Positions 21,036 through 32,566 of a stretch of DNA of 63,465 nucleotides are shown one piece after another (position 1 is the stretch's first letter; each line of letters opens with the position of its first letter). The stretch is taken from contig CANRCF010000007.1 in NCBI GenBank assembly GCA_947629045.1, positions 1-63,465 of the forward strand, in the 5' to 3' direction. A program made the position numbers and the translations under genes. This DNA is from an uncultured Clostridia bacterium. Lineage in GTDB: Bacteria > Bacillota > Clostridia > TANB77 > CAG-508. Under the pieces are notes generated by a model that was given only the letters and a program-made list of their open reading frames with translations, was not told the origin of the DNA and made no database searches.

Positions 21036-24000
21036 ATGGAAGAAGTTACTGTGTTAAAGACTGTAAAACAAGTTTTTAAAGATTATAATACAAACAGTTT
21101 TGCTTTAAGTGAAGGCAAAGTTGCTTGTATTAATGTGTATAAAAAAACTGGTACTTTGGAAATAAAGCTAAAGGCTGCTTCTTCTATTCCTGTAAAGGAT
21201 TTATTAGAGTTTGAAAAATATTTAAGCAAAAGATTCGCTTTTAAAGAGATTGAAATAAAGATTGAAAACGAAAGTAAAGATGAAAATGACGATATATCTA
21301 GTAAAATTAAAAGTGAGTGGCCATATATTGTAGAATATATGGCATATAAGCATCCTTTAACAAAAGCTTTATTAAAAGATAGCATAGTGGAAATAAATGA
21401 AAATAAGCTTACTGTAAAGCTTGCAAGAAAAGGACAAGCTATTTTATCTGCAAGAGGCTTTGAGAAAATATTAGAAACTAAGCTTGATGATTTATATTCA
21501 AAAAAATATATTGTTACATATAAAGAAGAAATTACAGAAGAAATGCTAAGAAATTATGAAGAATATGCAAAAGAGTTAGAAAAACAAGCAGTTTTATTAG
21601 CTCAAACTGAGGCGCAAAGAGAAGCTGAGCAAAGAGCAAATGATGCTTTAATAGAAGAAGGTTCAAATAGTTTTTCTAATAATAGTCAAAATAATTCTTC
21701 AAATGGTAGCTTAAATAATAATTCAAATAATGCTTCAAATAGCTCTTCAAACGGACAAGGTGGAGGGCAAAATGGCTCATCAGGTAATGGTGGCTCTAAT
21801 GGCTCAAATAATGGAAGCACTGCAAGTAGTGACAATTCATCAGACAAATCTTCTGACTCAAATGAAGAAGAAAATTCACCTTTAATTTTAGGTAGAAGTT
21901 TAAAAATAAAAGAAGAATTAAGCAAAATTGCAGATATAAGTGTAGATAGTGGAAAAGTACTAATAGATGGAGAAATTTTAAATACAGATTCAAGAGAACT
22001 AAAATCAGGTAAGTTTTTAGTTACTTTTGATGTATATGATGGAACCACGACAATTACTTGTAAAGCTTTTGTTGAGGCAGATAAACATGATAGTATTGTT
22101 AAAAGATTAAAAAGCGTTAAGGGTGTGAAGGTAAATGGAAATGCGCAATTTGACCCTTTTGCAAAAGAATTAGGAATAATTGCAAATGTAATTATTGAAT
22201 CTACTGGAATTAAAAGAGAAACTAGAAGTGATGATGCAAAAGAAAAAAGAGTTGAGCTTCATATGCATACACAAATGAGCCAAATGGATGGAATGACAGC
22301 AGTTACAGATTTACTTAAACGAGCTGTAAAATGGGGAATGAAGTCAATAGCAATTACAGACCACGGAGTAGTACAAGCTTTTCCAGATGCACATAAATAT
22401 TTAGAAAAAGCTAAGCCTGATTTGAAGGTTATTTATGGTGTGGAGGCATATTTAGCACCTGATAAAACACCATCAGTTTCTTTTTCGAGGGGACAAATTA
22501 TTGAAGATGCAACTTATTGCGTATTAGACTTAGAAACAACAGGTCTTTCTTTTAGAACAGAAAAAATAACAGAAATAGGAATTATGAAGGTAAAAAATCA
22601 CGAGGTAATAGAAGAATTTAGCACATTTGTAAATCCTGAAAAACCTATTCCTCAAAAAGTAGTAGAAGTAACTAATATTACAGATGAAATGGTAAAAGAT
22701 GCACCAACTATTGAAGAAGTTTTACCAAAAGTTCTAGAATTTGTAGACGATAGCGTTTTAGTTGCACATAATGCAGATTTTGATATAGGATTTTTAAAAC
22801 ATAATTGCTCTGAATTAGGATTAAAATTAGGAAATACTTATATAGATACTTTGCGTTTAGCAAAAGATTTATTCCCAGAATATAAAAAATATAAATTGGG
22901 AATTATTGCTGAAAATTTAGGTATTAAAGTAGAAGTTGCTCACAGAGCTTTAGATGATGTAGATACAACAGTTAAAGTATTTAATATTATGTTAGATATG
23001 CTAAAAGGAAAGGGAATATCAACCTTAGATGAGATAGATGAAAAATTAAGTGGAACAGCAGACTATAAGTCACTTCCAACTTACCATGCTATTATTTTAG
23101 CAAAAGATTATGTGGGATTAAGAAACTTATATAAACTAATTTCTATTTCTCACTTAGATTATTTTTACAAAAAACCTCGTATTTTAAAATCAATATATAA
23201 AAAATATTCTGAAGGACTTATGCTTGGAAGTGCATGTGAAGCAGGAGAGCTTTATAGAGCAATTATTGCAGGAAAAACAGATGAAGAGTTAGAAGAAATC
23301 GCTTCAGATTATGATTATTTGGAAATTCAACCAAATGGAAATAATATGTTTATGGTTAGAAATGAAACTGTAAAATCGGTAGAAGATTTGCAAGATATTA
23401 ACCGTAAAATTGTAGCCTTAGGAGAAAGATTGCAAAAACCAGTAGTTGCAACTTGTGATGTTCACTTTATGGACCCACAAGATGAGGTTTATCGTAGAAT
23501 TTTAATGGCAGGTCAAGGCTATGATGATGCAGACGAGCAAGCACCATTATATTTAAGAACAACAGAAGAAATGCTAAAAGAATTTGAATATTTAGGAGAA
23601 GAAAAAGCTTACGAAGTAGTTGTAACTAATACAAATAAAATTGCAGATATGTGCGAAAAAATAAGCCCAATTTCTCCAGAAAAATGCCCTCCATATATTG
23701 AAGGTTGCGAGCAAACAATTAAAGAAATTGCTTATAACAAAGCACATGAATTATATGGAGACCCCTTACCAGAATTAGTACAAACAAGATTAGATAAAGA
23801 GTTAAATTCAATTATAAAAAATGGCTTCTCAGTTATGTACATTATTGCACAAAAGTTAGTATGGAAATCAAATGAAGATGGCTACATTGTTGGTTCAAGA
23901 GGTTCAGTAGGTTCTTCGTTTGTTGCAAATATGACAGGTATTACAGAAGTAAATTCACTTCCACCACATTATAGATGCCCTAACTGTAAATATTCAGACT

Positions 24001-25575
24001 TTACAGATTATGGTTATAAAAACGGATTTGATTTGCCTGACAAAGATTGTCCAAAATGTGGTCATAAGCTAGCAAAAGATGGTATGGACATTCCATTTGA
24101 AACCTTCTTAGGATTTGATGGAGATAAAGAGCCTGATATTGACTTAAACTTCTCAGGAGAATATCAAGCGAAAGCGCATCGTTACACAGAAGTTATATTT
24201 GGAAAAGGAACTACCTTCAAAGCAGGAACAGTAGGTACAGTAGCAGATAAAACAGCTTATGGATATGTTAAAAAATATTATGAAGAAAGAGGCATTCCAG
24301 TTAGCAATGCAGAAATTTTAAGGCTATCACAAGGTTGTACTGGAATTAAAAGAACAACAGGACAGCACCCACGGTGGTATTATAGTTGTACCAAAAGGAA
24401 GGGAGATATATGAATTTACACCAGTACAACACCCAGCAGATGACCCTAACTCAGACATCATAACAACACACTTTGATTACCACTCAATAGACCAAAACCT
24501 ATTAAAACTTGATATACTAGGTCATGATGATCCAACCATGATTCGTATGCTATATGATATAACAGGAATTGACCCAACCAAAGTACCGTTAGATGATAAA
24601 GACACAATGTCAATATTTGCATCTACTGAAATATTAGGTGTTACCCCAGAGCAAATACATTCAGAAGTTGGAACTTACGGAATACCTGAATTTGGTACTA
24701 AATTCGTAAGAGGAATGTTAGTAGATACAAAGCCAACAACATTTGAGGAGTTACTTCGTATTTCTGGTTTATCACATGGTACTGATGTATGGCTTAACAA
24801 TGCACAAACCTTAATAGAAGAAGGAACAATTAAATTACAAGATGCAATATGTACTCGTGATGATATTATGCTTTACTTAATAAAACAAGGAATGCCACCA
24901 AAGCCAGCATTTAAAATAATGGAATTTGTTCGTAAAGGAAAACCATCGGCAGACCCAGAAAAATGGAAAGAATTTGAGCAAACAATGAGAGAATACAATA
25001 TTCCAGAATGGTATATAGGTTCTTGTAAAAAAATTAAATATATGTTCCCAAAGGCCCATGCGGCAGCATATGTAACAAACGCCTTTCGTATAGCTTGGTT
25101 TAAAGTACATAAACCAGCAGCATATTATACGGCATTTTTCACAATTCGTGCAGATGAATTTGACAGCGACATTATGTGTTATGGTGTAGAAAAAGTAAAA
25201 AACAAAATGAAAGAAATTGATTTACAAGGAAACAGTGCTACAACAAAAGATAAAAATATGTATGCAATCCTAGAATTAGTTTTAGAGATGTATGAAAGAG
25301 GAATAACCTTCTTACCAATTGACCTTTACAAAAGCCATGCTACTAAATTTATAATGGAATCAGATACAGAAATAAGACCACCTCTAAACAGCATTCCAGG
25401 TCTTGGAACTGTGGCAGCAGAGGGAATAGATGAAGCAAAAAAAGACGGAAAATTCATGTCAATAGACGATATGAGGCTTCGCTCTAAAATAGGAAAATCT
25501 GTAATAGAACTATTGGAAAAAGTAGGTTGCTTAAAAGGCATGAGCCAAAGCAATCAAATGAGCTTGTTTGGGTAA
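21036..25575 (+). CDS. polC: DNA polymerase III alpha subunit PolC, +1 frameshift at CGG
   Basis: Main replicative polymerase of low-GC Gram-positives, with built-in proofreading. Start at ATG 21036, AAAGGAG 7 bases upstream. N-terminal and OB domains to about 400; PHP domain beginning VELHMHTQMSQMDG (about 406); inserted DEDD exonuclease (CVLDLETTGLSF, about 497); palm residues in PDIDLNFSGEYQ (about 1033). At codon 1113 the frame meets CGG (24372-24374). Skipping C continues as GGIIVVPKGREIYEFTPVQ to 25575, giving 1512 residues. Unshifted it ends 13 codons later. A Ser/Asn/Gly-rich linker (about 209-280) lengthens it relative to typical PolC (about 1440). Confidence 0.94.
24372..24374 (+). 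other. CGG +1 frameshift site in polC
   Basis: Context CCA CGG TGG. Reading GGT one base later gives G-Q-H-P-G-G-I, the invariant PolC segment after the palm. Confidence 0.85.
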
Positions 25576-25601
25576 AAATTAAAATAATATAATTAAAATA
25601 C

Positions 25602-25706
25602 CCTAAAAATATTATGTTTTTTGCACCTTGCTGTCGCAACATAAAGTTGCTCCAAACGCGCTTCGCTTGAACGCTGCGCGGTGCTACAAACCATAATATT
25701 TTTAGG
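25602..25706 (+). repeat. Dispersed palindromic repeat, copy with GC-rich core
   Basis: Ends CCTAAAAATATTATG and CATAATATTTTTAGG enclose a GC-rich core: GCACC / GGTGC closing stem, a CGCG/CGCG hairpin, and GCAAC-ATAAA-GTTGC. It begins 27 bases after polC. Its core is identical to that at 46672. Confidence 0.85.
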
Positions 25707-25731
25707 CTAAATTTTATAAAAGGTGATATAT

Positions 25732-26031
25732 ATGAATAATACAATACATTTTGAAAATATATTTACAGTGCAAAATATAATTATTTATTTTGTAGTAATT
25801 AATATAATTACATTTTTTGTAATGTGGCTTGATAAAAGAAAAGCAAAAATGGGAAAATGGAGAATACCTGAAAATACTTTATTACTTTTAGTTTTACTAG
25901 GTGGAGGAATAGGCGGAATAGCAGGTATGTATATATTTAGACACAAAACACAAAAAATGAAGTTCGTAATAGGTTTTCCCGTAATTCTAATTTGTGAAAT
26001 TATATTGATTTTGAAGATTATATTACATTGA
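25732..26031 (+). CDS. DUF1294 membrane protein
   Basis: 99 residues from the ATG at 25732 (AGGTGA 6 bases upstream). Three hydrophobic segments separated by MWLDKRKAKMGKWRIPENTLL and GGGIGGIAGMYIFRHKTQKMKF, the DUF1294 signature. Function unknown. It follows polC but the palindromic repeat lies between. Confidence 0.85.
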   Translation: MNNTIHFENIFTVQNIIIYFVVINIITFFVMWLDKRKAKMGKWRIPENTLLLLVLLGGGIGGIAGMYIFRHKTQKMKFVIGFPVILICEIILILKIILH

Positions 26032-26100
26032 AAAAATAGATTTTCTATATTTAATTAATGAATAATTATCTTCTAAAAATAACTTTGGGTACTTGAAAGT

Positions 26101-26133
26101 AAAAAAAAGCGTAGTTTAATATACTACGCTTTT
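26101..26133 (-). terminator. Bidirectional terminator
   Basis: AAAAGCGTAGT / ACTACGCTTTT around TTAATAT, with an A8 run on the + strand, which is the T run for the minus-strand gene at 26141. Confidence 0.85.
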
Positions 26134-26140
26134 CTCTTCT

Positions 26141-26659
26141 TTACATTTTCCATATCCAAAGGTCACGATTGTCAGTTTTTAGCTCAGGATGCCTCGGATC
26201 AAGCTCAATCCTTACTCTGTGAGATTTAAATAGTCTATAAATGTTTTCAATTATAGACTGATACTTATTTATCGCACAAAAGACTAAAGTTTCACAATCC
26301 CAGTAGCATGCCATTCCATATTTTTTTGTTATTTCAAAAATTTCATATGGAAGCATTTCATTGCTATACTTTAGGAATACGAAATCTTTGTGAGTAGATA
26401 TTTTAAAGTCATCAGGTACTCTTCTTATAAGATGCTTCCTTGAATTAACTTTAAAAGCTTTCCGCAAAGGCATAATATCAATTTCTTGGTAAATAAAATC
26501 TGGTGATTTAGCCAAGATGATTGACCTTATTTTTTGATAAAACTGAGCTCCTTGTGGTAATTTTGAAGGTAAATCTGAACTCGTTGAAAACGAATATCCA
26601 CCCCCATTTCCTTCAAGCTGAAACACAACTTCTTCAGATATGCGCGCTATGTCAATCAT
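26141..26659 (-). CDS. Hypothetical 172-residue protein with atypical codon use
   Basis: Not recognised. Soluble, aromatic-rich, no signal or membrane segment; ends DNRDLWIWKM. AGGGGG lies 8 bases before the ATG, with its own promoter and terminator. Codons are less AT-biased than neighbours (CGC, CTC, GTC, CCG-type) and include an in-frame CGG in MPLRKAF. Same style as the orphan genes at 5943 and 45044, suggesting shared foreign origin. Function unknown. Confidence 0.6.
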   Translation of the reverse strand: MIDIARISEEVVFQLEGNGGGYSFSTSSDLPSKLPQGAQFYQKIRSIILAKSPDFIYQEIDIMPLRKAFKVNSRKHLIRRVPDDFKISTHKDFVFLKYSNEMLPYEIFEITKKYGMACYWDCETLVFCAINKYQSIIENIYRLFKSHRVRIELDPRHPELKTDNRDLWIWKM

Positions 26660-26745
26660 AGCAAAGTCCCCCTAATAATTATTTCTTTTTGCAGTTTTCC
26701 ATAAAAGTAATAGAGGAGGAAAAAAACAATAAAGATGTAATATTT

Positions 26746-26773
26746 ATTATACCAGAATTTATGTAAAAGTCAA
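26746..26773 (-). promoter_or_regulatory. Promoter of the gene at 26141
   Basis: On the minus strand TTGACT (26773-26768), 16-base spacer, TATAAT (26751-26746). The leader is about 80 bases. Confidence 0.7.
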
Positions 26774-27215
26774 TGGTTATAACAATAACAAATAAATTTT
26801 TATATAAAAATACTTGAATAAAAGCCATTTTAGTAATATTTATTTATAATGAGGTATATGTGTATTATAACATTAAAAGAATAGCTAAAATAAATGGAAA
26901 TATATGTAAAATACAAAAATCGAAAAATAACAATAATAAGTTTTCATAAAATAATAACAAATAATTTTTAAAAGTTATCCACAATTTTTAATGCCTATTT
27001 ATAGTTATTCACAAAGTTATCCACAATTTCCACAATACTGTGGAAAAATATTTTTTGTAAACCTTTTGTAATTTTTATGTAACATATTTTAAATTTTTGT
27101 AAAATAAATGTAATAATTTTGTAATAAAATTTTGTTGTTATTAGAATTTATTTATAGTAAAATATAACAAAAAGTGGAATTAAGCTACTAATATGAATAA
27201 GTTAAAAAATAAAAG
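26774..27215. other. Gene-free AT-rich region with DnaA-box cluster
   Basis: About 440 bases with no ORF. DnaA-box consensus TTATCCACA at 26975-26983 and 27017-27025, TTATTCACA at 27005-27013, and the inverted pair TTTCCACA-ATAC-TGTGGAAA at 27027-27046. Flanks are nearly pure A/T. It resembles an origin or DnaA-titration/regulatory site, but no dnaA, dnaN or rpmH is near. Confidence 0.5.
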
Positions 27216-27216
27216 A

Positions 27217-27298
27217 AAGGGGAAGTTAGCTTGTTTTTATGCCATAGAAATTAAATGCAGATTAAATGATGAAAAATCAAAAAGCTAACAAATTACAA
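27217..27298 (+). promoter_or_regulatory. Radical SAM gene leader: Shine-Dalgarno, hairpin, start codon
   Basis: AAGGGGAA (27217-27224) abuts GTTAGCTTGTTTTT (27225-27238), which pairs with AAAAAGCTAAC (27279-27289) with one bulged G. ATG 27299 follows 9 bases later. This favours 27299 over the upstream in-frame ATG 27266, which has no ribosome site. Confidence 0.5.
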
Positions 27299-28669
27299 AT
27301 GACTAATAAAGAAAGAAAATTTTACAAAGAAAATCTTAATGAAGTATTACACACAACTTTAAATCCCTATGAACCAGGTGTCGTAAGAATACATTTAGTT
27401 CCAGCAAAGTATAATCCTTTAAAGTCAAATCCAAGTGTGGTTATATTAAATGGAAAAGACATTTTACCAATTCAATTATCTTGGACAATATTACTTGCAA
27501 TATTTATTAAAGAAGTAAATTCATTTAATGGAAAAGAGGTTACAGAGGAAGAATTAAAAACTGTTATTCAAAATACTGTTGATAAAGCACTTAAAATATA
27601 TAAATTGCCAGGAAAAGAAACATTAACAGAAGATTTAAACAGAATTTTATCTGTATTTATTGATATAGCAGAAGGAAAAGAGCCAAAAGAAAAAATAGGT
27701 CAATTGCCGATAGGAGTATATGCTTCTCAAATGAAAGCACCACATAGAATGGATTTAATGGTTAGCAGTATGAAAAAAGACGGACATTGGAATTGCAATC
27801 AAAAATGTTTGCATTGTTATGCAGCAGGTCAAAATTATGCAGATAAAAAAGAATTGTCAACTGAGGATTGGAAAAAAATTATTGATAAATGTAGAAAAGT
27901 TGGGATTCCACAACTTACATTTACAGGTGGAGAACCAACTAAAAGAGATGATTTGGTAGAACTTATAGATTATTCAAAATGGTTTATAACTAGGTTAAAT
28001 ACTAATGGTGTATTATTAACAGAAGAATTATGCAAGAAATTGCATGATGCAAGTTTAGATAGTGTGCAAGTAACTTTCTATTCATCAAATCCAGATGAAC
28101 ACAATAAATTAGTTGGAGCAAATAACTATGAAAAAACAGTTGAAGGTATAAAAAATGCAATTAAAGCAGATTTACCAATAAGCATAAATACACCACTTTG
28201 CTTGTTAAATAAAAATTATGTAGAAACTTTAAAATTCCTACATGAATTAGGTGTAAAGTATGTTACTTGTTCTGGATTAATCATAACAGGTAATGCTACA
28301 AAGGATGAATCAAAAAATACTCAGCTTTCAGAAGATGAATTATATAGTATCTTGAAAGAAGCATGTGAATACACCAAAGATAATTTAATGGAAATAAGCT
28401 TTACATCTCCAGGATGGTTAGAAGAAAAGAAGATAAGAGAGCTAGGTCTTTCTGTTCCTAACTGTGGTGCTTGTTTAAGTAATATGGCAATAGCACCTGA
28501 TGGCGAAGTTGTGCCTTGCCAAAGTTGGCTAAGTGAAGATGCCGGATTAGGAAATATGCTAACTACAAAATGGGAAAATATATGGAACAGCAGTAAATGT
28601 AAAAAGCACAGAGTTTACTCTGCAAAAGGAACTGGAAAATGCCCATTAAAGAACGAAGGAGGTTGCTAA
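27299..28669 (+). CDS. Radical SAM/SPASM-type enzyme
   Basis: Iron-sulfur enzyme using S-adenosylmethionine to make radicals; probably modifies a peptide. About 456 residues (467 from 27266). N-terminal helical domain (about 1-150); cluster motif CNQKCLHC (CxxxCxxC, about 178); GGEPT SAM-binding motif; C-terminal Cys cluster (CGACLSNMAIAPDGEVVPCQ, then CKKH, GKCPLKNEGGC) of SPASM or twitch type. The next gene starts 8 bases after the stop, with its ribosome site inside this gene. It encodes a membrane protein with a Cys/His/Ser-rich tail, the probable substrate. Confidence 0.85.
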   Translation: MTNKERKFYKENLNEVLHTTLNPYEPGVVRIHLVPAKYNPLKSNPSVVILNGKDILPIQLSWTILLAIFIKEVNSFNGKEVTEEELKTVIQNTVDKALKIYKLPGKETLTEDLNRILSVFIDIAEGKEPKEKIGQLPIGVYASQMKAPHRMDLMVSSMKKDGHWNCNQKCLHCYAAGQNYADKKELSTEDWKKIIDKCRKVGIPQLTFTGGEPTKRDDLVELIDYSKWFITRLNTNGVLLTEELCKKLHDASLDSVQVTFYSSNPDEHNKLVGANNYEKTVEGIKNAIKADLPISINTPLCLLNKNYVETLKFLHELGVKYVTCSGLIITGNATKDESKNTQLSEDELYSILKEACEYTKDNLMEISFTSPGWLEEKKIRELGLSVPNCGACLSNMAIAPDGEVVPCQSWLSEDAGLGNMLTTKWENIWNSSKCKKHRVYSAKGTGKCPLKNEGGC

Positions 28670-28676
28670 GTTTACT

Positions 28677-29603
28677 ATGAAGAAGAAATACATATTATTA
28701 ACTTTAATATTCTTATTTTTTATAATTCTAACAATAGGAACAAAAGCATATGCTGCTGATTTAGATAGAATTAAAAATTATACTATAACAGTAGAACCAC
28801 GAATGAATGATGGTTCATTAGACATTACTTATGAATTAACTTGGGTAGTATTAGATTCAGATACAGAAGGACCATTAGAATGGGTTACAATAGGTACGCC
28901 AAATAGTTACTTTGACTCAGCGACAGCTAAAACAAATAATATAAAAAGTATAAAAAAATATAATGGTTCAAATGTAAGAATTGACTTTACAAAAAAATAT
29001 TATGCAGGAGAAGAAATAACCTTTAGATATTCAATACACCAACCTAATATGTATACAACTTCTGGGAAGAATTGCGAATATAAATTTACACCTGCATGGT
29101 TTACAGATATTGTAGTAAATAACATAACAATAAAATGGAATAAAGATCAAGTAAAATCAAGTAACAGTAGCAAAGAAGATGGAAACTATTTAATTTGGAA
29201 TAAAACAAATTTATCAAAAGGCGCAAAAGTAACAGCAGAAGTTAAATATGAAAAAACTGCATTTACAGGATTAGTAGAAACACAAACGTATAAAGGTAGT
29301 AGCTCCGATGGCATAATGTTTATTTTCATTTTTGGTTTAATGATTTTATCAGCAATTTTTTCAATATTTACAGGTAGAAGAAATGGATATTATAGGCATC
29401 GTGGTTTCGGTGGAGGATATTATGGTGGTGGCTACTATGGAGGCTGTGTACATAGTAGTTGTGCATGCGCTTGTGCACACAGTAGCTGTGCTCATAGTAG
29501 TTGCGCGTGTGCCTGTGCTGGAAGTGGTAGAGCAGGATGTTCAAGAAAAGATTTTTATGGTACAAACTTAACTAGTAAGAAGATTAAAAAGGCTTTTAAT
29601 TAA
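28677..29603 (+). CDS. Membrane protein with Cys/His/Ser-rich cytoplasmic tail
   Basis: 308 residues, probably DUF2207-like (inference). Signal peptide (about 1-26, cleavage near KAYA-ADLD); extracellular beta-rich domain (about 27-205); transmembrane helix (about 212-232); then a tail with GGGYYGGGYYGG and the repeats CVHSSCACACAHSSC / AHSSCACACAG, ending GRAGCSRKDFYG. With the signal peptide removed the tail is cytoplasmic, where the upstream radical SAM enzyme can reach it. Ribosome site GAAGGAGG lies within the end of that gene, so the two are translationally coupled. Confidence 0.75.
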   Translation: MKKKYILLTLIFLFFIILTIGTKAYAADLDRIKNYTITVEPRMNDGSLDITYELTWVVLDSDTEGPLEWVTIGTPNSYFDSATAKTNNIKSIKKYNGSNVRIDFTKKYYAGEEITFRYSIHQPNMYTTSGKNCEYKFTPAWFTDIVVNNITIKWNKDQVKSSNSSKEDGNYLIWNKTNLSKGAKVTAEVKYEKTAFTGLVETQTYKGSSSDGIMFIFIFGLMILSAIFSIFTGRRNGYYRHRGFGGGYYGGGYYGGCVHSSCACACAHSSCAHSSCACACAGSGRAGCSRKDFYGTNLTSKKIKKAFN

Positions 29604-29664
29604 TAATATTGTTATAAATTTTTCAATATGCAAAAACCTTTTAAAATTTCCACTAAATAACATT

Positions 29665-29693
29665 GACTTTTACAAACTAATGTTTTATAATCT
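29665..29693 (+). promoter_or_regulatory. Promoter of uvrA
   Basis: TTGACT (29665-29670), 17-base spacer, TATAAT (29688-29693). Confidence 0.8.
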
Positions 29694-29731
29694 ATATGTT
29701 AGAATTTTAATTTAGGGGGCATTATTATAAA

Positions 29732-32557
29732 ATGCAAAACAGTATTATAATAAAAGGTGCAAAAGAACACAATTTAAAAGATATAAATTTAGAAATACCA
29801 AGAGACAAATTAGTAGTTATTACAGGGCTTTCAGGCTCAGGAAAATCATCATTAGCTTTTGACACTTTATATGCAGAAGGACAAAGAAGGTATGTAGAAA
29901 GCTTATCTTCTTATGCAAGGCAATTTTTAGGCCTAATGGAAAAACCAGAAGTAGAATCTATAGAAGGGCTTTCACCAGCAATATCAATAGACCAAAAAAC
30001 AACCTCTCGTAACCCACGTTCAACAGTAGGGACTGTTACAGAAATATATGATTATATTCGTTTATTGTATGCACGCATTGGTGTTCCATATTGTCCAAAC
30101 TGTGGAAAGAAAATTGAAAAACAAACAATAGACCAAATTATAGATAATGTAATGAGTTTAGATGAAGGTACTAAAATTCAAGTATTAGCACCTGTTATTC
30201 GTGGAAAAAAAGGAGAATATACTAAACTTTTACAAGACTTTCAAAAAGAAGGTTTTGTTCGTGTAAGAATAGATGGAACTACTTATGAGCTTACAGATGA
30301 TATTGAAATAGATAGAAAGAAAAAGCATAATATTGACGTAATAGTTGATAGATTAGTTATTAAAGAAGATATTAGAACAAGGCTTACAGAATCAGTAGAA
30401 ATTGCATTAAAGCACGCAAATAATTTAGTTACTATCGATATTCCGGGAGATAAAGAAATATTATATAGCCAGAATTATGCCTGCCCTGATTGTGGAATTA
30501 GTATAGAAGAACTAACACCTAGAATGTTTTCTTTTAATAACCCATTTGGTGCCTGTCCAACTTGTACTGGTATAGGTTATTTGATGAAAATGGATGAAGA
30601 CTTAATTATTCCAGATAAAAACAAAACACTTTATGATGGTGTAAGAGCTTTTGGTGCTAGTACAATGAAGAAAAATGAAACTATGGCTAAAATGTATTTT
30701 GAAAGCATTGGAAAGCATTATGGTGTTGATATTAAAGTACCTATTAAAAAGCTTCCAAGGTGGTTCTTGGAAAAAATACTATATGGTACAGGTGATGAAG
30801 TAATTGATTTTGAATATACATCTTATGCAGGAACAAGAAGATTTAGTACACCTTTTGAAGGGGTGCTTCCTACATTAGATAGAAGATACAATGAAACAAA
30901 GTCTCAAGGAATGAGGGATTTTTACGAAATGTATATGAGTGAAAGCCCTTGCCAAACTTGCCATGGTGCAAGGCTTAAAAAAGAAAGCTTATCTGTTAAA
31001 GTTGGTGGTAAAAACATAAATGAATTAACAGATATGTCAATTGATAAAATAAAGGACTTTTTAAATTCACTAGAATTAAAAAATCAAGAAAAATTAATAG
31101 CAGACCAAATTTTAAAAGAACTAAATAAAAGATTACAATTCTTAATAGATGTTGGATTAGATTATTTGACGCTATCAAGAAGTGCTGGAAGTTTATCAGG
31201 TGGAGAGGCTCAACGTATTCGTTTAGCAACACAAATAGGCTCTGGCTTAACAGGAGTATTATACATTTTAGATGAACCTAGCATAGGTCTTCACCAAAGA
31301 GACAATGACAAATTGCTCGCAACTTTAAAGAAATTAAGAGATTTAGGAAATAGTGTTTTAGTAGTTGAGCATGATGAAGATACAATGTATGCCGCAGACC
31401 AAATAATAGATATTGGACCTGGTCCGGGTGTACATGGGGGTAATGTAATAGCCCAAGGAACAGCAGAAGAAATTAAAAAAGTTCCAGAATCTATTACAGG
31501 GCAGTATTTAAGTGGTAAAAAGCAAATTACAGTTCCTAAGAAAAGAAGAAAATCTAATGGAAAAGCAATAGAAGTAAAAGGTGCAGAAGAGCACAATTTG
31601 AAAAATGTAAATGTAAAATTTCCACTAGGTCAATTCATTTGCGTAACAGGTGTTTCAGGCTCAGGAAAAAGTACATTAGTAAATGAGATATTATATAGAA
31701 CAGTAGCAAAAGAGCTATATGATTCAAACGAAAAGCCGGGAAAATGTAAAGAGATTAAAGGTATTGAAAATATAGATAAAATTATAAATATTGACCAATC
31801 TCCAATAGGTAGAACACCTCGTTCTAACCCTGCAACATATACTGGCGTATTTGACATGATTCGTGATATTTTTGCCTCAACAGAAGAAGCCAAAATTCGT
31901 GGATATGACAAAGGAAGATTTAGCTTCAATGTTTCAGGAGGTAGGTGTGAAGCTTGTACTGGTGATGGTGTTCTTAAAATAGAAATGCATTTCTTGCCAG
32001 ACATATATGTACCTTGTGAAGTTTGCAAAGGAAAAAGATATAACAGAGAAACATTAGAAGTAAAGTATAAGGGCAAAACAATTAGTGATGTTTTAGATAT
32101 GACAGTTGAAGAAGCATTAGAGTTTTTCAAAAATCTACCTAGAATTAGAAATAAGATCCAAACTTTATATGATGTAGGCCTTGGTTATATTAAACTTGGA
32201 CAACCTTCTACAACTTTATCTGGTGGAGAGGCACAGCGTGTTAAACTTGCAACAGAGCTTTCTAAAAAAGCAACAGGAAAAACTTTATACATTTTAGATG
32301 AGCCAACAACAGGACTTCATATTGCAGATGTTCATAAACTAGTAGATATTTTACAAAGATTAGTAGACACAGGAAATAGCATTATCGTTATTGAGCATAA
32401 TTTAGATTTAATAAAAACAGCTGATTACATTATAGACTTAGGGCCAGAAGGCGGAGAAAAAGGTGGACAAGTAATTGCAGTAGGTTCACCAGAACAAATT
32501 GTAAAAAATGAGCAAAGCTATACGGGTAAATTTTTAAAGAAGTATTTAGAGAAATAG
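29732..32557 (+). CDS. uvrA: Excinuclease ABC subunit A
   Basis: Damage-recognition ATPase of nucleotide excision repair, acting with UvrB. 941 residues with two ABC cassettes: first Walker [11 protein letters not shown] (about 32), second [10 protein letters not shown] (about 640). ABC signatures [12 protein letters not shown] and [12 protein letters not shown]. Zinc fingers: CPNCGKK, CPDC...CPTC and CEACTGDG...CEVCKGKRY. Start ATG 29732, 14 bases after GGGGG, a longer gap than usual. Own promoter. Confidence 0.97.
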   Translation: MQNSIIIKGAKEHNLKDINLEIPRDKLVVITGLSGSGKSSLAFDTLYAEGQRRYVESLSSYARQFLGLMEKPEVESIEGLSPAISIDQKTTSRNPRSTVGTVTEIYDYIRLLYARIGVPYCPNCGKKIEKQTIDQIIDNVMSLDEGTKIQVLAPVIRGKKGEYTKLLQDFQKEGFVRVRIDGTTYELTDDIEIDRKKKHNIDVIVDRLVIKEDIRTRLTESVEIALKHANNLVTIDIPGDKEILYSQNYACPDCGISIEELTPRMFSFNNPFGACPTCTGIGYLMKMDEDLIIPDKNKTLYDGVRAFGASTMKKNETMAKMYFESIGKHYGVDIKVPIKKLPRWFLEKILYGTGDEVIDFEYTSYAGTRRFSTPFEGVLPTLDRRYNETKSQGMRDFYEMYMSESPCQTCHGARLKKESLSVKVGGKNINELTDMSIDKIKDFLNSLELKNQEKLIADQILKELNKRLQFLIDVGLDYLTLSRSAGSLSGGEAQRIRLATQIGSGLTGVLYILDEPSIGLHQRDNDKLLATLKKLRDLGNSVLVVEHDEDTMYAADQIIDIGPGPGVHGGNVIAQGTAEEIKKVPESITGQYLSGKKQITVPKKRRKSNGKAIEVKGAEEHNLKNVNVKFPLGQFICVTGVSGSGKSTLVNEILYRTVAKELYDSNEKPGKCKEIKGIENIDKIINIDQSPIGRTPRSNPATYTGVFDMIRDIFASTEEAKIRGYDKGRFSFNVSGGRCEACTGDGVLKIEMHFLPDIYVPCEVCKGKRYNRETLEVKYKGKTISDVLDMTVEEALEFFKNLPRIRNKIQTLYDVGLGYIKLGQPSTTLSGGEAQRVKLATELSKKATGKTLYILDEPTTGLHIADVHKLVDILQRLVDTGNSIIVIEHNLDLIKTADYIIDLGPEGGEKGGQVIAVGSPEQIVKNEQSYTGKFLKKYLEK

Positions 32558-32566
32558 TATAGTTTA

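Noticed and set aside
26975-27046. Calling this the chromosome origin
   Set aside because: No dnaA/dnaN/rpmH nearby and flanking genes run in one direction; only a DnaA-box cluster can be supported.
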